Part shown: one piece after another, positions 1 to 4,192 of the stretch
How positions within the stretch are numbered: the first letter of the stretch is position 1
Layout of the letters: each line of letters begins with the position of its first letter
Source: Candidatus Pacearchaeota archaeon
GTDB lineage: Archaea > Nanoarchaeota > Nanoarchaeia > Pacearchaeales > GW2011-AR1
Length of the DNA stretch: 9,440 nucleotides
Direction: 5' to 3'
NCBI GenBank assembly: GCA_002690445.1
Contig: NZER01000196.1
Coordinates: 1 to 9,440, forward strand
The notes under the pieces: model-generated
Told to the model about the DNA's origin: nothing
The model's database searches: none
Seen by the model: the letters and a program-made list of their open reading frames with translations, nothing else
Position numbers and translations under genes: made by a program

Positions 1-99
1 AAGGCACATACCGACAATAACGGCGATGCTCCGTATTCATGGGACGGAACCGCGCCAGTTGCATTAGTGTGCAACATCGTTGTGGAGGACGACGAATAG
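1..99 (+). CDS. C-terminal end of an unidentified, possibly highly expressed protein (partial)
   Basis: The reading frame is open from the left edge and ends at TAG 97-99, giving the last 32 residues, which finish in a hydrophobic strand-like stretch (PVALVCNIVV) followed by EDDE. The start lies outside the window and the family cannot be identified from this tail. Base composition differs from the other genes here: 52 of 99 bases are G or C, and it uses AAC, GAC, ATC, ACC, GGC and TGC where downstream genes prefer AAT, GAT, ATA and ACT. Codon bias of this kind in a viral genome often marks an abundantly translated structural gene such as a major capsid or tail protein, but that is inference. 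Two strong hairpins follow directly, consistent with the end of a transcription unit. Confidence 0.8.
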   Translation, partial: KAHTDNNGDAPYSWDGTAPVALVCNIVVEDDE

Positions 100-102
100 G
101 GC

Positions 103-126
103 TGTAGTGGATTAGCCCCCACTACA
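103..126 (+). terminator. Perfect 8-bp hairpin just after the first gene
   Basis: TGTAGTGG (103-110) pairs perfectly with CCACTACA (119-126) around the loop ATTAGCCC. An alternative, mutually exclusive pairing exists: GGGCT (99-103) with AGCCC (114-118). It lies four bases after a stop codon and directly abuts a second hairpin. No T-run follows, so it is not a classical intrinsic terminator; mRNA 3'-end stabilisation or processing is equally possible. Confidence 0.5.
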
Positions 127-158
127 CCCCAATTTGACCTTAATTGGTCATTTTGGGG
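127..158 (+). terminator. Second hairpin, abutting the first
   Basis: CCCCAATTTGACC (127-139) pairs with GGTCATTTTGGGG (146-158) around the loop TTAATT, giving 11 base pairs with two internal T-T mismatches. It begins on the base after the preceding hairpin. The tandem pair fills most of the gap between the first gene and the inverted-repeat block, so it probably separates two transcription units. The 3' side is G-rich rather than T-rich. Confidence 0.5.
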
Positions 159-184
159 GGTAATAACTGCAAAGCCATTTACAA

Positions 185-211
185 CCATATGGTAGTGCTT
201 TGACTGCTACC
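185..211 (+). repeat. Left copy of a 27-bp inverted repeat
   Basis: The sequence from CCATATGGT to GCTACC recurs in reverse complement at 2250-2276 with 24 of 27 positions identical; the invariant core is GTGCTTTGACT. Each copy has internal dyad symmetry. Here GGTAG (191-195) pairs with CTACC (207-211) around an 11-base loop. The layout of short inverted arms around a spacer resembles a site-specific recombinase core, but no recombinase gene is in the window. A regulator-binding site is the main alternative. Confidence 0.75.
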
Positions 212-220
212 TTTGATATA
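212..220 (+). promoter_or_regulatory. Possible archaeal TATA box for the 245-1979 operon
   Basis: TTTGATATA resembles an archaeal TATA box, and its centre lies about 29 bases before the ATG at 245. That spacing would suit initiation at or near the start codon (a leaderless or near-leaderless message). It directly abuts the left inverted repeat, which would let a protein bound there control the promoter. No clear upstream BRE element is visible, and the call depends on the host being archaeal. Confidence 0.3.
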
Positions 221-244
221 CCCAAGCGAGGTCGTTATTATTGT

Positions 245-979
245 ATGAGCGTAATATATGAAAGAACAATGAAGATGAATTATGATATTGCATTAACTCC
301 TAACGAGTGGGCTATGATTTCTAATGACTTACATGGCGAAGGTCTACATTTAGTTAGTAAGTGGAGATATAACAATAAAGTTCATGAAGAAGAGTATGGT
401 TTTAGAACAGTTGAGAGTAAATCTAGTATACACACTATAGTAATAGATGGGCAACATGCATTAACTACTAGATTTGCTTCAGATGCAGATAAAATAATTC
501 AAGAACTACAGACTAATACTAATTTTGAAGTAAGTGTAGTAACAGACACTACCATATCAACAGAAGATAAGTGGGTAAATCCTCTCGGAGAATATTTCCT
601 CTTAGATTATGAGAACATAGTAGGAATACAGCAAATAGGCACTACTCCAGAATTACTCTATAATGAAGAAGTAAGAATGGTAACTACTTTGTTGAATAAG
701 AATAATACTGAGGTTCAATTGCAGTTTATTATCACATGGGAAACTGATGGTATTCAAACTAAAGGATGTATAGAAGAACTGTGTGTTAATATGCCTCTTC
801 CAGACATAGGTACTATTCAACACTTAATAGAAACTACAATAAGTAACTATGGAGATATAGGAGAGCCACTTATTGAATGTTATTTCGATGCGAAGACAGA
901 TTCAAGGTCAGAATGTACTCCAGATATTGTTGCTAGAACAAGAAGTGCAAGATTAGTAGCAAGAGGTGAAGAAGAATGA
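245..979 (+). CDS. Hypothetical protein, first gene of the inverted-repeat block
   Basis: The product is 244 residues, unrecognised, with no signal peptide or membrane segment. It appears to be a soluble mixed alpha/beta protein ending in an acidic GEEE tail. The start is uncertain. The frame extends to a TTG at 200, but that codon lies inside the inverted repeat. ATG 245 is preferred because a GAGGT lies at 228-232, although about 12 bases upstream, and a TATA-like element sits at leaderless distance. ATG 269 and 275 are further options. The stop overlaps the next start as ATGA. Codons are strongly AT-rich with ATA and AGA. The protein lacks the N-terminal W-containing motif common to genes after 2724, so it belongs to a different functional set. 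Confidence 0.75.
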   Translation: MSVIYERTMKMNYDIALTPNEWAMISNDLHGEGLHLVSKWRYNNKVHEEEYGFRTVESKSSIHTIVIDGQHALTTRFASDADKIIQELQTNTNFEVSVVTDTTISTEDKWVNPLGEYFLLDYENIVGIQQIGTTPELLYNEEVRMVTTLLNKNNTEVQLQFIITWETDGIQTKGCIEELCVNMPLPDIGTIQHLIETTISNYGDIGEPLIECYFDAKTDSRSECTPDIVARTRSARLVARGEEE

Positions 980-1341
980 ATATTAGCGATGAAATGATAA
1001 CAAAGATAGAAGAAAGATGTCCAAACAGTCTTGCTTTGGTAGGATATGGGTGTTCAGATTCCCATGTCTTCAATAATGGTTGGGAATATAGCGTAGTTCC
1101 TTGGGGAATGGGTGCTGAAGATGGACTATTAGAAATAGCAATTAAGAAAGATGGTGAATGGTGTGGTGTGGATGAAACCCCCATTGGCGATTGTATGGGT
1201 TATCTTACTCTGTTAGATGTAGCAATGATAATATCATCTATGAGTTCTTGGGATAATGTTGAGGACTTCAATAATTTGGAGAAGCACTCGGTACTCTATG
1301 AATACTTAGATAGTATTTATGCTAGATGGGAGGCAGAATAA
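976..1341 (+). CDS. Hypothetical 121-aa protein
   Basis: This unrecognised soluble acidic protein begins MNISDEMITKIEERC. The ATG overlaps the upstream stop (ATGA at 976-979) and is preceded by GGTGA (964-968) at good SD spacing, so the start is well supported and translation is probably coupled. The middle is rich in Gly, Trp and Asp (GWEYSVVPWGMG, GEWCGVDETPIGDC). Four scattered cysteines show no CxxC spacing. The C-terminal half is probably helical. Its first residues and the DNA around its start resemble the 29-residue ORF at 1526 (MSIHDEMI), which suggests a duplicated gene start. The function cannot be assigned. Confidence 0.8.
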   Translation: MNISDEMITKIEERCPNSLALVGYGCSDSHVFNNGWEYSVVPWGMGAEDGLLEIAIKKDGEWCGVDETPIGDCMGYLTLLDVAMIISSMSSWDNVEDFNNLEKHSVLYEYLDSIYARWEAE

Positions 1342-1529
1342 TGGATGATGGCGATGATATTAATTCAATAGACGATAGAATAGAAGGATATGCTCAAGCA
1401 GATTCAAACCTTGCTGATTATAATTCTTATTGTAAGTATTGTAGGAAGATTATGCATGATGGTGAAGCATACATATATGGTTATGACTGTGGAACTTGTA
1501 ATAAGGGAATAAAGGAGGAAGAAGAATGA
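1341..1529 (+). CDS. Small zinc-knuckle protein (CxxC...CxxC)
   Basis: The product is 62 residues. An acidic N-terminus (MDDGDDINSIDD) is followed by C31-K-Y-C34 and C50-G-T-C53, a spacing that suits one zinc site, and then a poly-Glu tail (KEEEE). Small four-Cys proteins of this type in viruses are often nucleic-acid or protein adaptors; the specific role is unknown. ATG 1341 overlaps the previous stop as TAATG and has GGGAGG (1328-1333) seven bases upstream, so it is preferred over the in-frame ATG at 1326, which lies in front of that SD. The terminal Glu codons also form the purine-rich spacer between GGAGG (1514-1518) and the next start. Confidence 0.8.
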   Translation: MDDGDDINSIDDRIEGYAQADSNLADYNSYCKYCRKIMHDGEAYIYGYDCGTCNKGIKEEEE

Positions 1530-1615
1530 GTATACATGATGAAATGATACCTTGGAGAGAACACTTAAAGAAGTGTAGATTGGAGGATAAGGAAAATGAG
1601 AACATACAAGAGTAA
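1526..1615 (+). CDS. 29-aa micro-gene (MSIHDEMIPW...)
   Basis: This short ORF has a strong SD (GGAGG 1514-1518, seven bases before ATG) and an ATGA overlap with the upstream gene, which supports real initiation. The peptide is charged and probably helical. Its start (M-x-I-x-D-E-M-I) and the surrounding bases (GAAGAAGAATGA, then GATGAAATGATA) match those of the 976 gene, so it may be a truncated duplicate of that gene's 5' end. Its last 20 bases overlap the next gene and its body contains that gene's SD (GGAGG 1582-1586). It may therefore act as a coupling leader as much as a functional peptide. Confidence 0.5.
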   Translation: MSIHDEMIPWREHLKKCRLEDKENENIQE

Positions 1616-1793
1616 TTTATTTTCTAAAAGGCATTATGAATGGCTTGTTGATATGTGTATTGATTTGGAATTAACTAATAATCAAGTAACTGAACTATCA
1701 AGTATGCTTTTAGAAACTAATCCCAACTATAATAGAAGTAAATTCATAACAACAATAACAAATAAGAGAAATAAAACAAGTGGAGGAATATAA
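1596..1793 (+). CDS. Hypothetical 65-aa helical protein
   Basis: The product is basic and mostly helical. From residue 9 it reads F-S-K-R-H-Y-E-W-L, with an LTNNQVTELSSMLLETNPNY segment and then N-R-S-K-F. The pattern HY...L...NP-x-[FY]-N-x-x-[RK]-F resembles small proteins of unknown function that I recall from bacterial phages and plasmids; this is memory of a pattern and not a verified match. GGAGG (1582-1586) precedes the ATG by nine bases. It is followed without a gap by the 1794 gene. Confidence 0.75.
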   Translation: MRTYKSNLFSKRHYEWLVDMCIDLELTNNQVTELSSMLLETNPNYNRSKFITTITNKRNKTSGGI

Positions 1794-1979
1794 ATGAAAG
1801 AAACAGAACAAACACAAATAGAGCAATATAAATACATGTTAGAAGTAGGGCATTCTAAGTCCGGTTCTAACCATGTGTTGATAATTAAGAGGCTAAGAGT
1901 ATCAGATGATGACTTAGCAACTGCATTATCAGCATTACAAGCGGCTTTAAGTGCATTTAGAGATATGGACTTAAGTTAG
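1794..1979 (+). CDS. Hypothetical 61-aa protein, last gene of the block
   Basis: The ATG follows the previous TAA directly (1791-1793), with GTGGAGG at 1780-1786 as SD. The N-terminus is polar (KETEQTQIEQ), the centre has a strand-like HVLIIKRLRV, and the C-terminus is a strongly amphipathic Ala/Leu helix (LATALSALQAALSAF). A strand followed by a helix is compatible with a small dimerising domain, but no family is recognised. It ends the operon: the next 655 bases hold no convincing gene. Confidence 0.7.
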   Translation: MKETEQTQIEQYKYMLEVGHSKSGSNHVLIIKRLRVSDDDLATALSALQAALSAFRDMDLS

Positions 1980-2249
1980 ACTCCTTATTGGAGAGGTTTG
2001 GTGAGTAATACGACTAGTAACACCATATGAAGCGATTTGTCTTATAGACAATAGTACTAGCATGCAATGCGCATCTAAAACAGCGACCTAATCAATTCCT
2101 AATGGAAGCATGGCTAGCCACCCATAACAGGATAAGTAAGCAACACACTATAGTAGTAGTTAGTGAGTGAAATACTAGTTTAGTAATCATTATAACGAAG
2201 ATATAGTCCCTGTTGCCGAAAATCCTTTAATTCTTTTTAATATTGATAT

Positions 2250-2276
2250 GGTCGTAGTCAAAGCACAACCATATGG
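2250..2276 (-). repeat. Right copy of the 27-bp inverted repeat
   Basis: This is the reverse complement of 185-211 at 24 of 27 positions and lies 2.04 kb away, so the two copies point inward. Here the longer dyad ATATGGT (2246-2252) and ACCATAT (2268-2274) flanks the core. Because CATATG is palindromic, the pair also contains a 12-base direct repeat, ACAACCATATGG, at 181-192 and 2265-2276. No obvious target-site duplication flanks the two copies. Confidence 0.75.
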
Positions 2277-2310
2277 GAGGTATTGGGGAATGGGTGCGTA
2301 GCAGGGCTTA

Positions 2311-2326
2311 AATTTTTTTTGTTTGT
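2311..2326 (+). terminator. T-rich tract, possible archaeal-type terminator
   Basis: AATTTTTTTTGTTTG contains a run of eight T followed by GTTT. Archaeal RNA polymerase can stop at oligo-T tracts without a hairpin. It would end transcripts from the 245-1979 operon after they read through the right inverted repeat. No strong stem precedes it. Confidence 0.35.
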
Positions 2327-2328
2327 CG

Positions 2329-2355
2329 TAATTAATTTTATGGTATAATTAATTA
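2329..2355. repeat. AT-rich perfect palindrome
   Basis: TAATTAATT (2329-2337) and AATTAATTA (2347-2355) form a perfect nine-base inverted repeat around a nine-base loop. The site consists almost entirely of A and T in the middle of the noncoding region. It could be an operator, part of a DNA-unwinding element or a promoter region (it contains GGTATAAT). Nothing here distinguishes these. Confidence 0.5.
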
Positions 2356-2366
2356 ATCCATCGGTC

Positions 2367-2465
2367 AGTAGCCTTTATGACTACTAAGCGTGTGCGTCTA
2401 TTGTATATAGCAATCGAAGGCGTGTAACATCTGAATAAAAATAAACAATAAATAAAAACGCGCAC
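2367..2465 (+). other. Possible structured RNA or cruciform segment
   Basis: Several stems can be drawn: AGTAG (2367-2371) with CTACT (2381-2385); GTGTGCGT (2390-2397) with ACGCGCAC (2458-2465), eight pairs including one G-T; and inside that ATTG (2400-2403) with CAAT (2411-2414). The GC-rich arms stand out in an AT-rich spacer. No known RNA family is recognised, and short stems like these can arise by chance. Confidence 0.2.
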
Positions 2466-2540
2466 ATAAATACAAACAATGGCTTGTGTTCGTAGGTTAA
2501 ATAGTAAATAGATACTAGCGTATTCTTATTCTGGGAATAG

Positions 2541-2552
2541 AACTATATTAAA
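2541..2552 (+). promoter_or_regulatory. Weak TATA-like element before the second operon
   Basis: CTATATTAAA at 2543-2552 is the best TATA-like word in the A-rich stretch upstream of the gene run that begins at 2635. The long run of same-strand genes needs a promoter in this region, but several other AT-rich words would fit nearly as well, and an A/T stem (2573-2605) lies between this element and the first ATG. Confidence 0.2.
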
Positions 2553-2634
2553 ATAAAAAAAAGCGCAAGTGGTAAAAAAATGCCAGTTCAAAATTCAGTT
2601 TTTTAAGGGAGTAATAAGTTAAACCTGTGGAATT

Positions 2635-2727
2635 ATGCAAACACAGTGGTATCATTTTGATAATCCAATAAAAACACTATTTGAAGTGATTGTGGGTATA
2701 TGGGCTTGGATGAGGTTTAGACAATGA
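2635..2727 (+). CDS. 30-aa hydrophobic micro-protein
   Basis: The peptide starts MQTQWYHFDNPIKTLF, followed by a hydrophobic stretch (EVIVGIWAWM) and a basic end (RFRQ). That layout suggests a small membrane-associated peptide with a positively charged end, but the hydrophobic run is shorter than a full transmembrane helix. The stop overlaps the next ATG as ATGA (2724-2727), and the body contains the SD of that gene (GAGGT 2712-2716), which supports translation. Its own SD is weak (GTGG about 6 bases upstream). A coupling leader is an alternative. Confidence 0.45.
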   Translation: MQTQWYHFDNPIKTLFEVIVGIWAWMRFRQ

Positions 2728-3086
2728 GTGATTGGTGGACGATAATTAAATACAAAGATGTTGTTAAACCAACACTATTAGATAGAGTTCGTAGGTGGGA
2801 TTATGAAGCAGGCCAGAAATACTATCAATCAGACTCTTATCAGAAATTATTACAAACATTACTCAAATTATCTAATATGAAATATACTCCTAAGAGATTT
2901 AAGATGTTGGCATCTATAGCATTTGCTGAAATGAAGAAAGACGGAGATTTAGAGGCGGCAACTGCAGAACATGAGCAAAATGAAATAAAAGCAATATTAG
3001 ATAAGTTGGAAACTGCATGGAAGGTAGACACAAATCAAACATTAAGTAAGTATTGGCCTAAAATATTGGAGTGGTTTGGAATATGA
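2724..3086 (+). CDS. Hypothetical 120-aa protein with W-motif N-terminus (MSDWWTIIK)
   Basis: This is the first clear member of the genes sharing the N-terminal W-x-x-[IV]-[ILV]-K peptide. After residue 9 the protein is almost entirely helical and lysine-rich (RVRRWDYEAGQKYYQ, KLLQTLLKLS, EQNEIKAILDKLETAW), and it ends hydrophobically (YWPKILEWFGI). ATG is supported by GAGGT (2712-2716) seven bases upstream and by overlaps at both ends (ATGA at 2724, ATGA at 3083). No enzymatic motif is visible. A helical binding or scaffolding role would fit but is inference. Confidence 0.85.
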   Translation: MSDWWTIIKYKDVVKPTLLDRVRRWDYEAGQKYYQSDSYQKLLQTLLKLSNMKYTPKRFKMLASIAFAEMKKDGDLEAATAEHEQNEIKAILDKLETAWKVDTNQTLSKYWPKILEWFGI

Positions 3087-3766
3087 ATTGGTGGACGATT
3101 GTTAAGCAAGGTAAAATACTTACTTTGCCTAAAACACAGTTACGAATTAAGAAACCTACTAAAGTAGAAGAGGAAAGAAACTGTAAAGATAAACTTCTTC
3201 AATACAATGAGAAGTTAAAAAAAGAGAAGTCTATTTTAAAGACTGTCTATGATATTTGGCAACAAGAGGATTATGAAAATGCTGAAAAGTGGAGAATCAG
3301 AGAAGTGGCGGGAGGTTGGGCCACCGGTAGTTTATTTGATAGCAGATACTCAGCATGGTCTAAAAATTTTATAATATCTCCTTCTAGACATAATCCACAG
3401 GCCAATGCGGAATCCGTATCAAACTTAAATGCAGCAGAATCATTTTGGTTTACAGATAATAAGCATATAGAAGATTTGCCTGAAGAAGTTTGTTGTACTA
3501 TGTTAGACCTGATGAATAGTGCAACTGAACAATTTACCGATGATGTGACTCACACTGGAATGGAAGGAAAAGAAGTTAATGGATGGTTGTGTCGTGTGGC
3601 ATTCAATACCCATGAATTCGTAGATGATAGCACAGTAACACATGAAAGAGTTTCCAATCTATTTAGAATAATAATTACTCATGATGATGCTGACACAATA
3701 AGAATGGGATGGGCTATTTCTGCGCCGTTAGATTGGGTATATGGATATGATGTAGATTGGAGATGA
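3083..3766 (+). CDS. Paralogue A of the MxWWxIVKQGKILTLPKT family
   Basis: The product is 227 residues and starts MNWWTIVKQGKILTLPKT. ATG 3083 is preferred over the in-frame GTG at 3071: it overlaps the upstream stop (ATGA) and has GGAGTGG (3068-3074) at ideal distance. The N-terminal 40 residues closely match the product at 4193, with K-rich linker, conserved Cys and KL-x-x-Y-x-x-KLK. A second shared block is LPEEVCCTMLDL against IPELVACKLLDL, and a third is LFRIII against LRRIIE near the end. Both finish in Asp-x-[DS]-W-[RK]. The central region differs, so the pair is diverged rather than a recent duplication. No catalytic motif is recognised. Confidence 0.85.
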   Translation: MNWWTIVKQGKILTLPKTQLRIKKPTKVEEERNCKDKLLQYNEKLKKEKSILKTVYDIWQQEDYENAEKWRIREVAGGWATGSLFDSRYSAWSKNFIISPSRHNPQANAESVSNLNAAESFWFTDNKHIEDLPEEVCCTMLDLMNSATEQFTDDVTHTGMEGKEVNGWLCRVAFNTHEFVDDSTVTHERVSNLFRIIITHDDADTIRMGWAISAPLDWVYGYDVDWR

Positions 3767-3767
3767 A

Positions 3768-3935
3768 ATGAGAAAAGAATGGGAAATTGATTGGGACTAT
3801 TGGAACGCACAGGTTGAGGGATTTAACGCACTCAAAAAAAAGAAAAAAATTTGGCGTGAACATAGGAATGAGACAAAGGAACTTATAGATTCTGTGTATG
3901 AATGGTGGTGGGGAAACATAGATGGGCCTGTTTAA
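3768..3935 (+). CDS. 55-aa Trp-rich micro-protein
   Basis: ATG 3768 lies one base after the previous stop with GGAG (3759-3762) as SD. The peptide has seven Trp, a run of five Lys (residues 23-27) and a WWW triplet near the end; the TGGTGGTGG encoding it also provides the G-rich SD region of the next ORF. N-terminal MRKEWEIDWDYW does not match the W-motif well. It overlaps the 3922 ORF by 14 bases. The function is unknown; it may be a remnant of the paralogue family on either side. Confidence 0.6.
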   Translation: MRKEWEIDWDYWNAQVEGFNALKKKKKIWREHRNETKELIDSVYEWWWGNIDGPV

Positions 3936-4053
3936 TCTTAGTAGTTATCCAATGTATAAGGGAATGGGAGAATTTAAGTTTGAAATTCTAGAAGATATGA
4001 AATTCTATATGTGTGGTTCTCATTATTTTGTGATAGTAAGTGAAGAAGAATGA
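3922..4053 (+). CDS. 43-aa hypothetical micro-protein
   Basis: It is in a different frame from the preceding ORF, with a G-rich SD (GGTGG... at 3904-3913) about eight bases upstream. The peptide MGLFNLSSYP... has an alternating strand-like C-terminal half (FKFEILEDMKFYM, HYFVIV) and ends SEEE. The purine-rich GAAGAAGAATGA at its end matches the junctions at 968-979 and 1518-1529. The internal ATGs at 3952 and 3964 are alternative starts. No family is recognised. Confidence 0.5.
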   Translation: MGLFNLSSYPMYKGMGEFKFEILEDMKFYMCGSHYFVIVSEEE

Positions 4054-4073
4054 AAGAGTGGTGGAGTAAATGA
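4050..4073 (+). CDS. Seven-codon ORF MKEWWSK bridging two ATGA junctions
   Basis: ATG 4050 overlaps the upstream stop (ATGA), and its own stop overlaps the next ATG at 4070 (ATGA). It encodes MKEWWSK and contains the G-rich SD (GGTGGAG, 4060-4066) of the next gene. The two Trp and Lys echo the MxWW motif of the neighbours, so it may be a decayed motif-bearing gene start or just a coupling leader. Evidence for a functional peptide is weak. Confidence 0.25.
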   Translation: MKEWWSK

Positions 4074-4186
4074 TTGGCGGTATTAGAGAGCATCGCAATA
4101 TCAACCGTACATTCAATCTTAAAGGATGGTCGCCCGAAGCAAAGGCAGCATGGATTATCTATTTATTAAATGATTTTAGGGTGTGA
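4070..4186 (+). CDS. 38-aa basic micro-protein
   Basis: GGTGGAG at 4060-4066 sits four bases before the ATG. The peptide MIGGIREHRNINRTFNLKGW is basic, with a helical hydrophobic C-terminal half (AKAAWIIYLLNDF). Its codon use (CGC, CGT, AAC, ATC, TCG, CCC) is richer in C-ending and CGN codons than its neighbours, which may mean a different origin. No family is recognised. The 4193 gene follows six bases later. Confidence 0.5.
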   Translation: MIGGIREHRNINRTFNLKGWSPEAKAAWIIYLLNDFRV

Positions 4187-4192
4187 TTAAGA

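Larger units (their letters stand above)
1980..2634. other. 655-bp noncoding region
   Basis: No convincing gene is present. The longest ATG frame here without gene character is about 22 codons (from 2102) and has no SD. No tRNA T-arm consensus is visible. The left part (1980-2249) is dense in TAGT/ACTAG words and has small hairpins: CTCC/GGAG at 1981-1993 and TTGTCT/AGACAA at 2037-2051. The right part carries the right inverted-repeat copy, a T-rich tract, an AT-rich palindrome and several possible stems. A run of A7 (2574-2580) can pair with T6 (2599-2604). Candidates are a regulatory region, a replication origin or a structured RNA; the sequence does not decide between them. Confidence 0.7.

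Noticed and set aside
200..244. TTG start at 200 for the first gene of the block
   Set aside because: The codon lies in the core of the inverted repeat and lacks an SD; ATG 245 or a later ATG is more plausible.
933..1184. Minus-strand frame of 83 codons with a hydrophobic C-terminus
   Set aside because: It spans the 976 gene and its junction in antisense, has no SD, and all other genes in the window are on the + strand.
2000..2025. GGTGAGTAATACGACTAG, reminiscent of a 16S rRNA segment
   Set aside because: Only a short word resembles rRNA. The surrounding bases do not continue the match, and stop-rich AT sequence follows.
2102..2170. 22-codon ATG frame in the noncoding region
   Set aside because: It has no SD and no overlap with a neighbour, and it is within the length expected by chance.
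2388..2428. GCGTGT words at 2388 and 2421 as possible iterons or CRISPR-like repeats
   Set aside because: Only six bases, two copies and no regular spacing. No CRISPR array is present anywhere in the window.
2560..2605. tRNA-like words (AGCGCAAGTGGT and CCAGTTCAAAATT)
   Set aside because: They are too close together for D and T arms, no acceptor stem or anticodon arm can be drawn, and the TTC loop consensus is incomplete.
3071..3082. GTG start at 3071 for paralogue A
   Set aside because: It lies inside the SD of ATG 3083, which has the ATGA overlap and begins exactly with the conserved leader shared with the 4193 protein.
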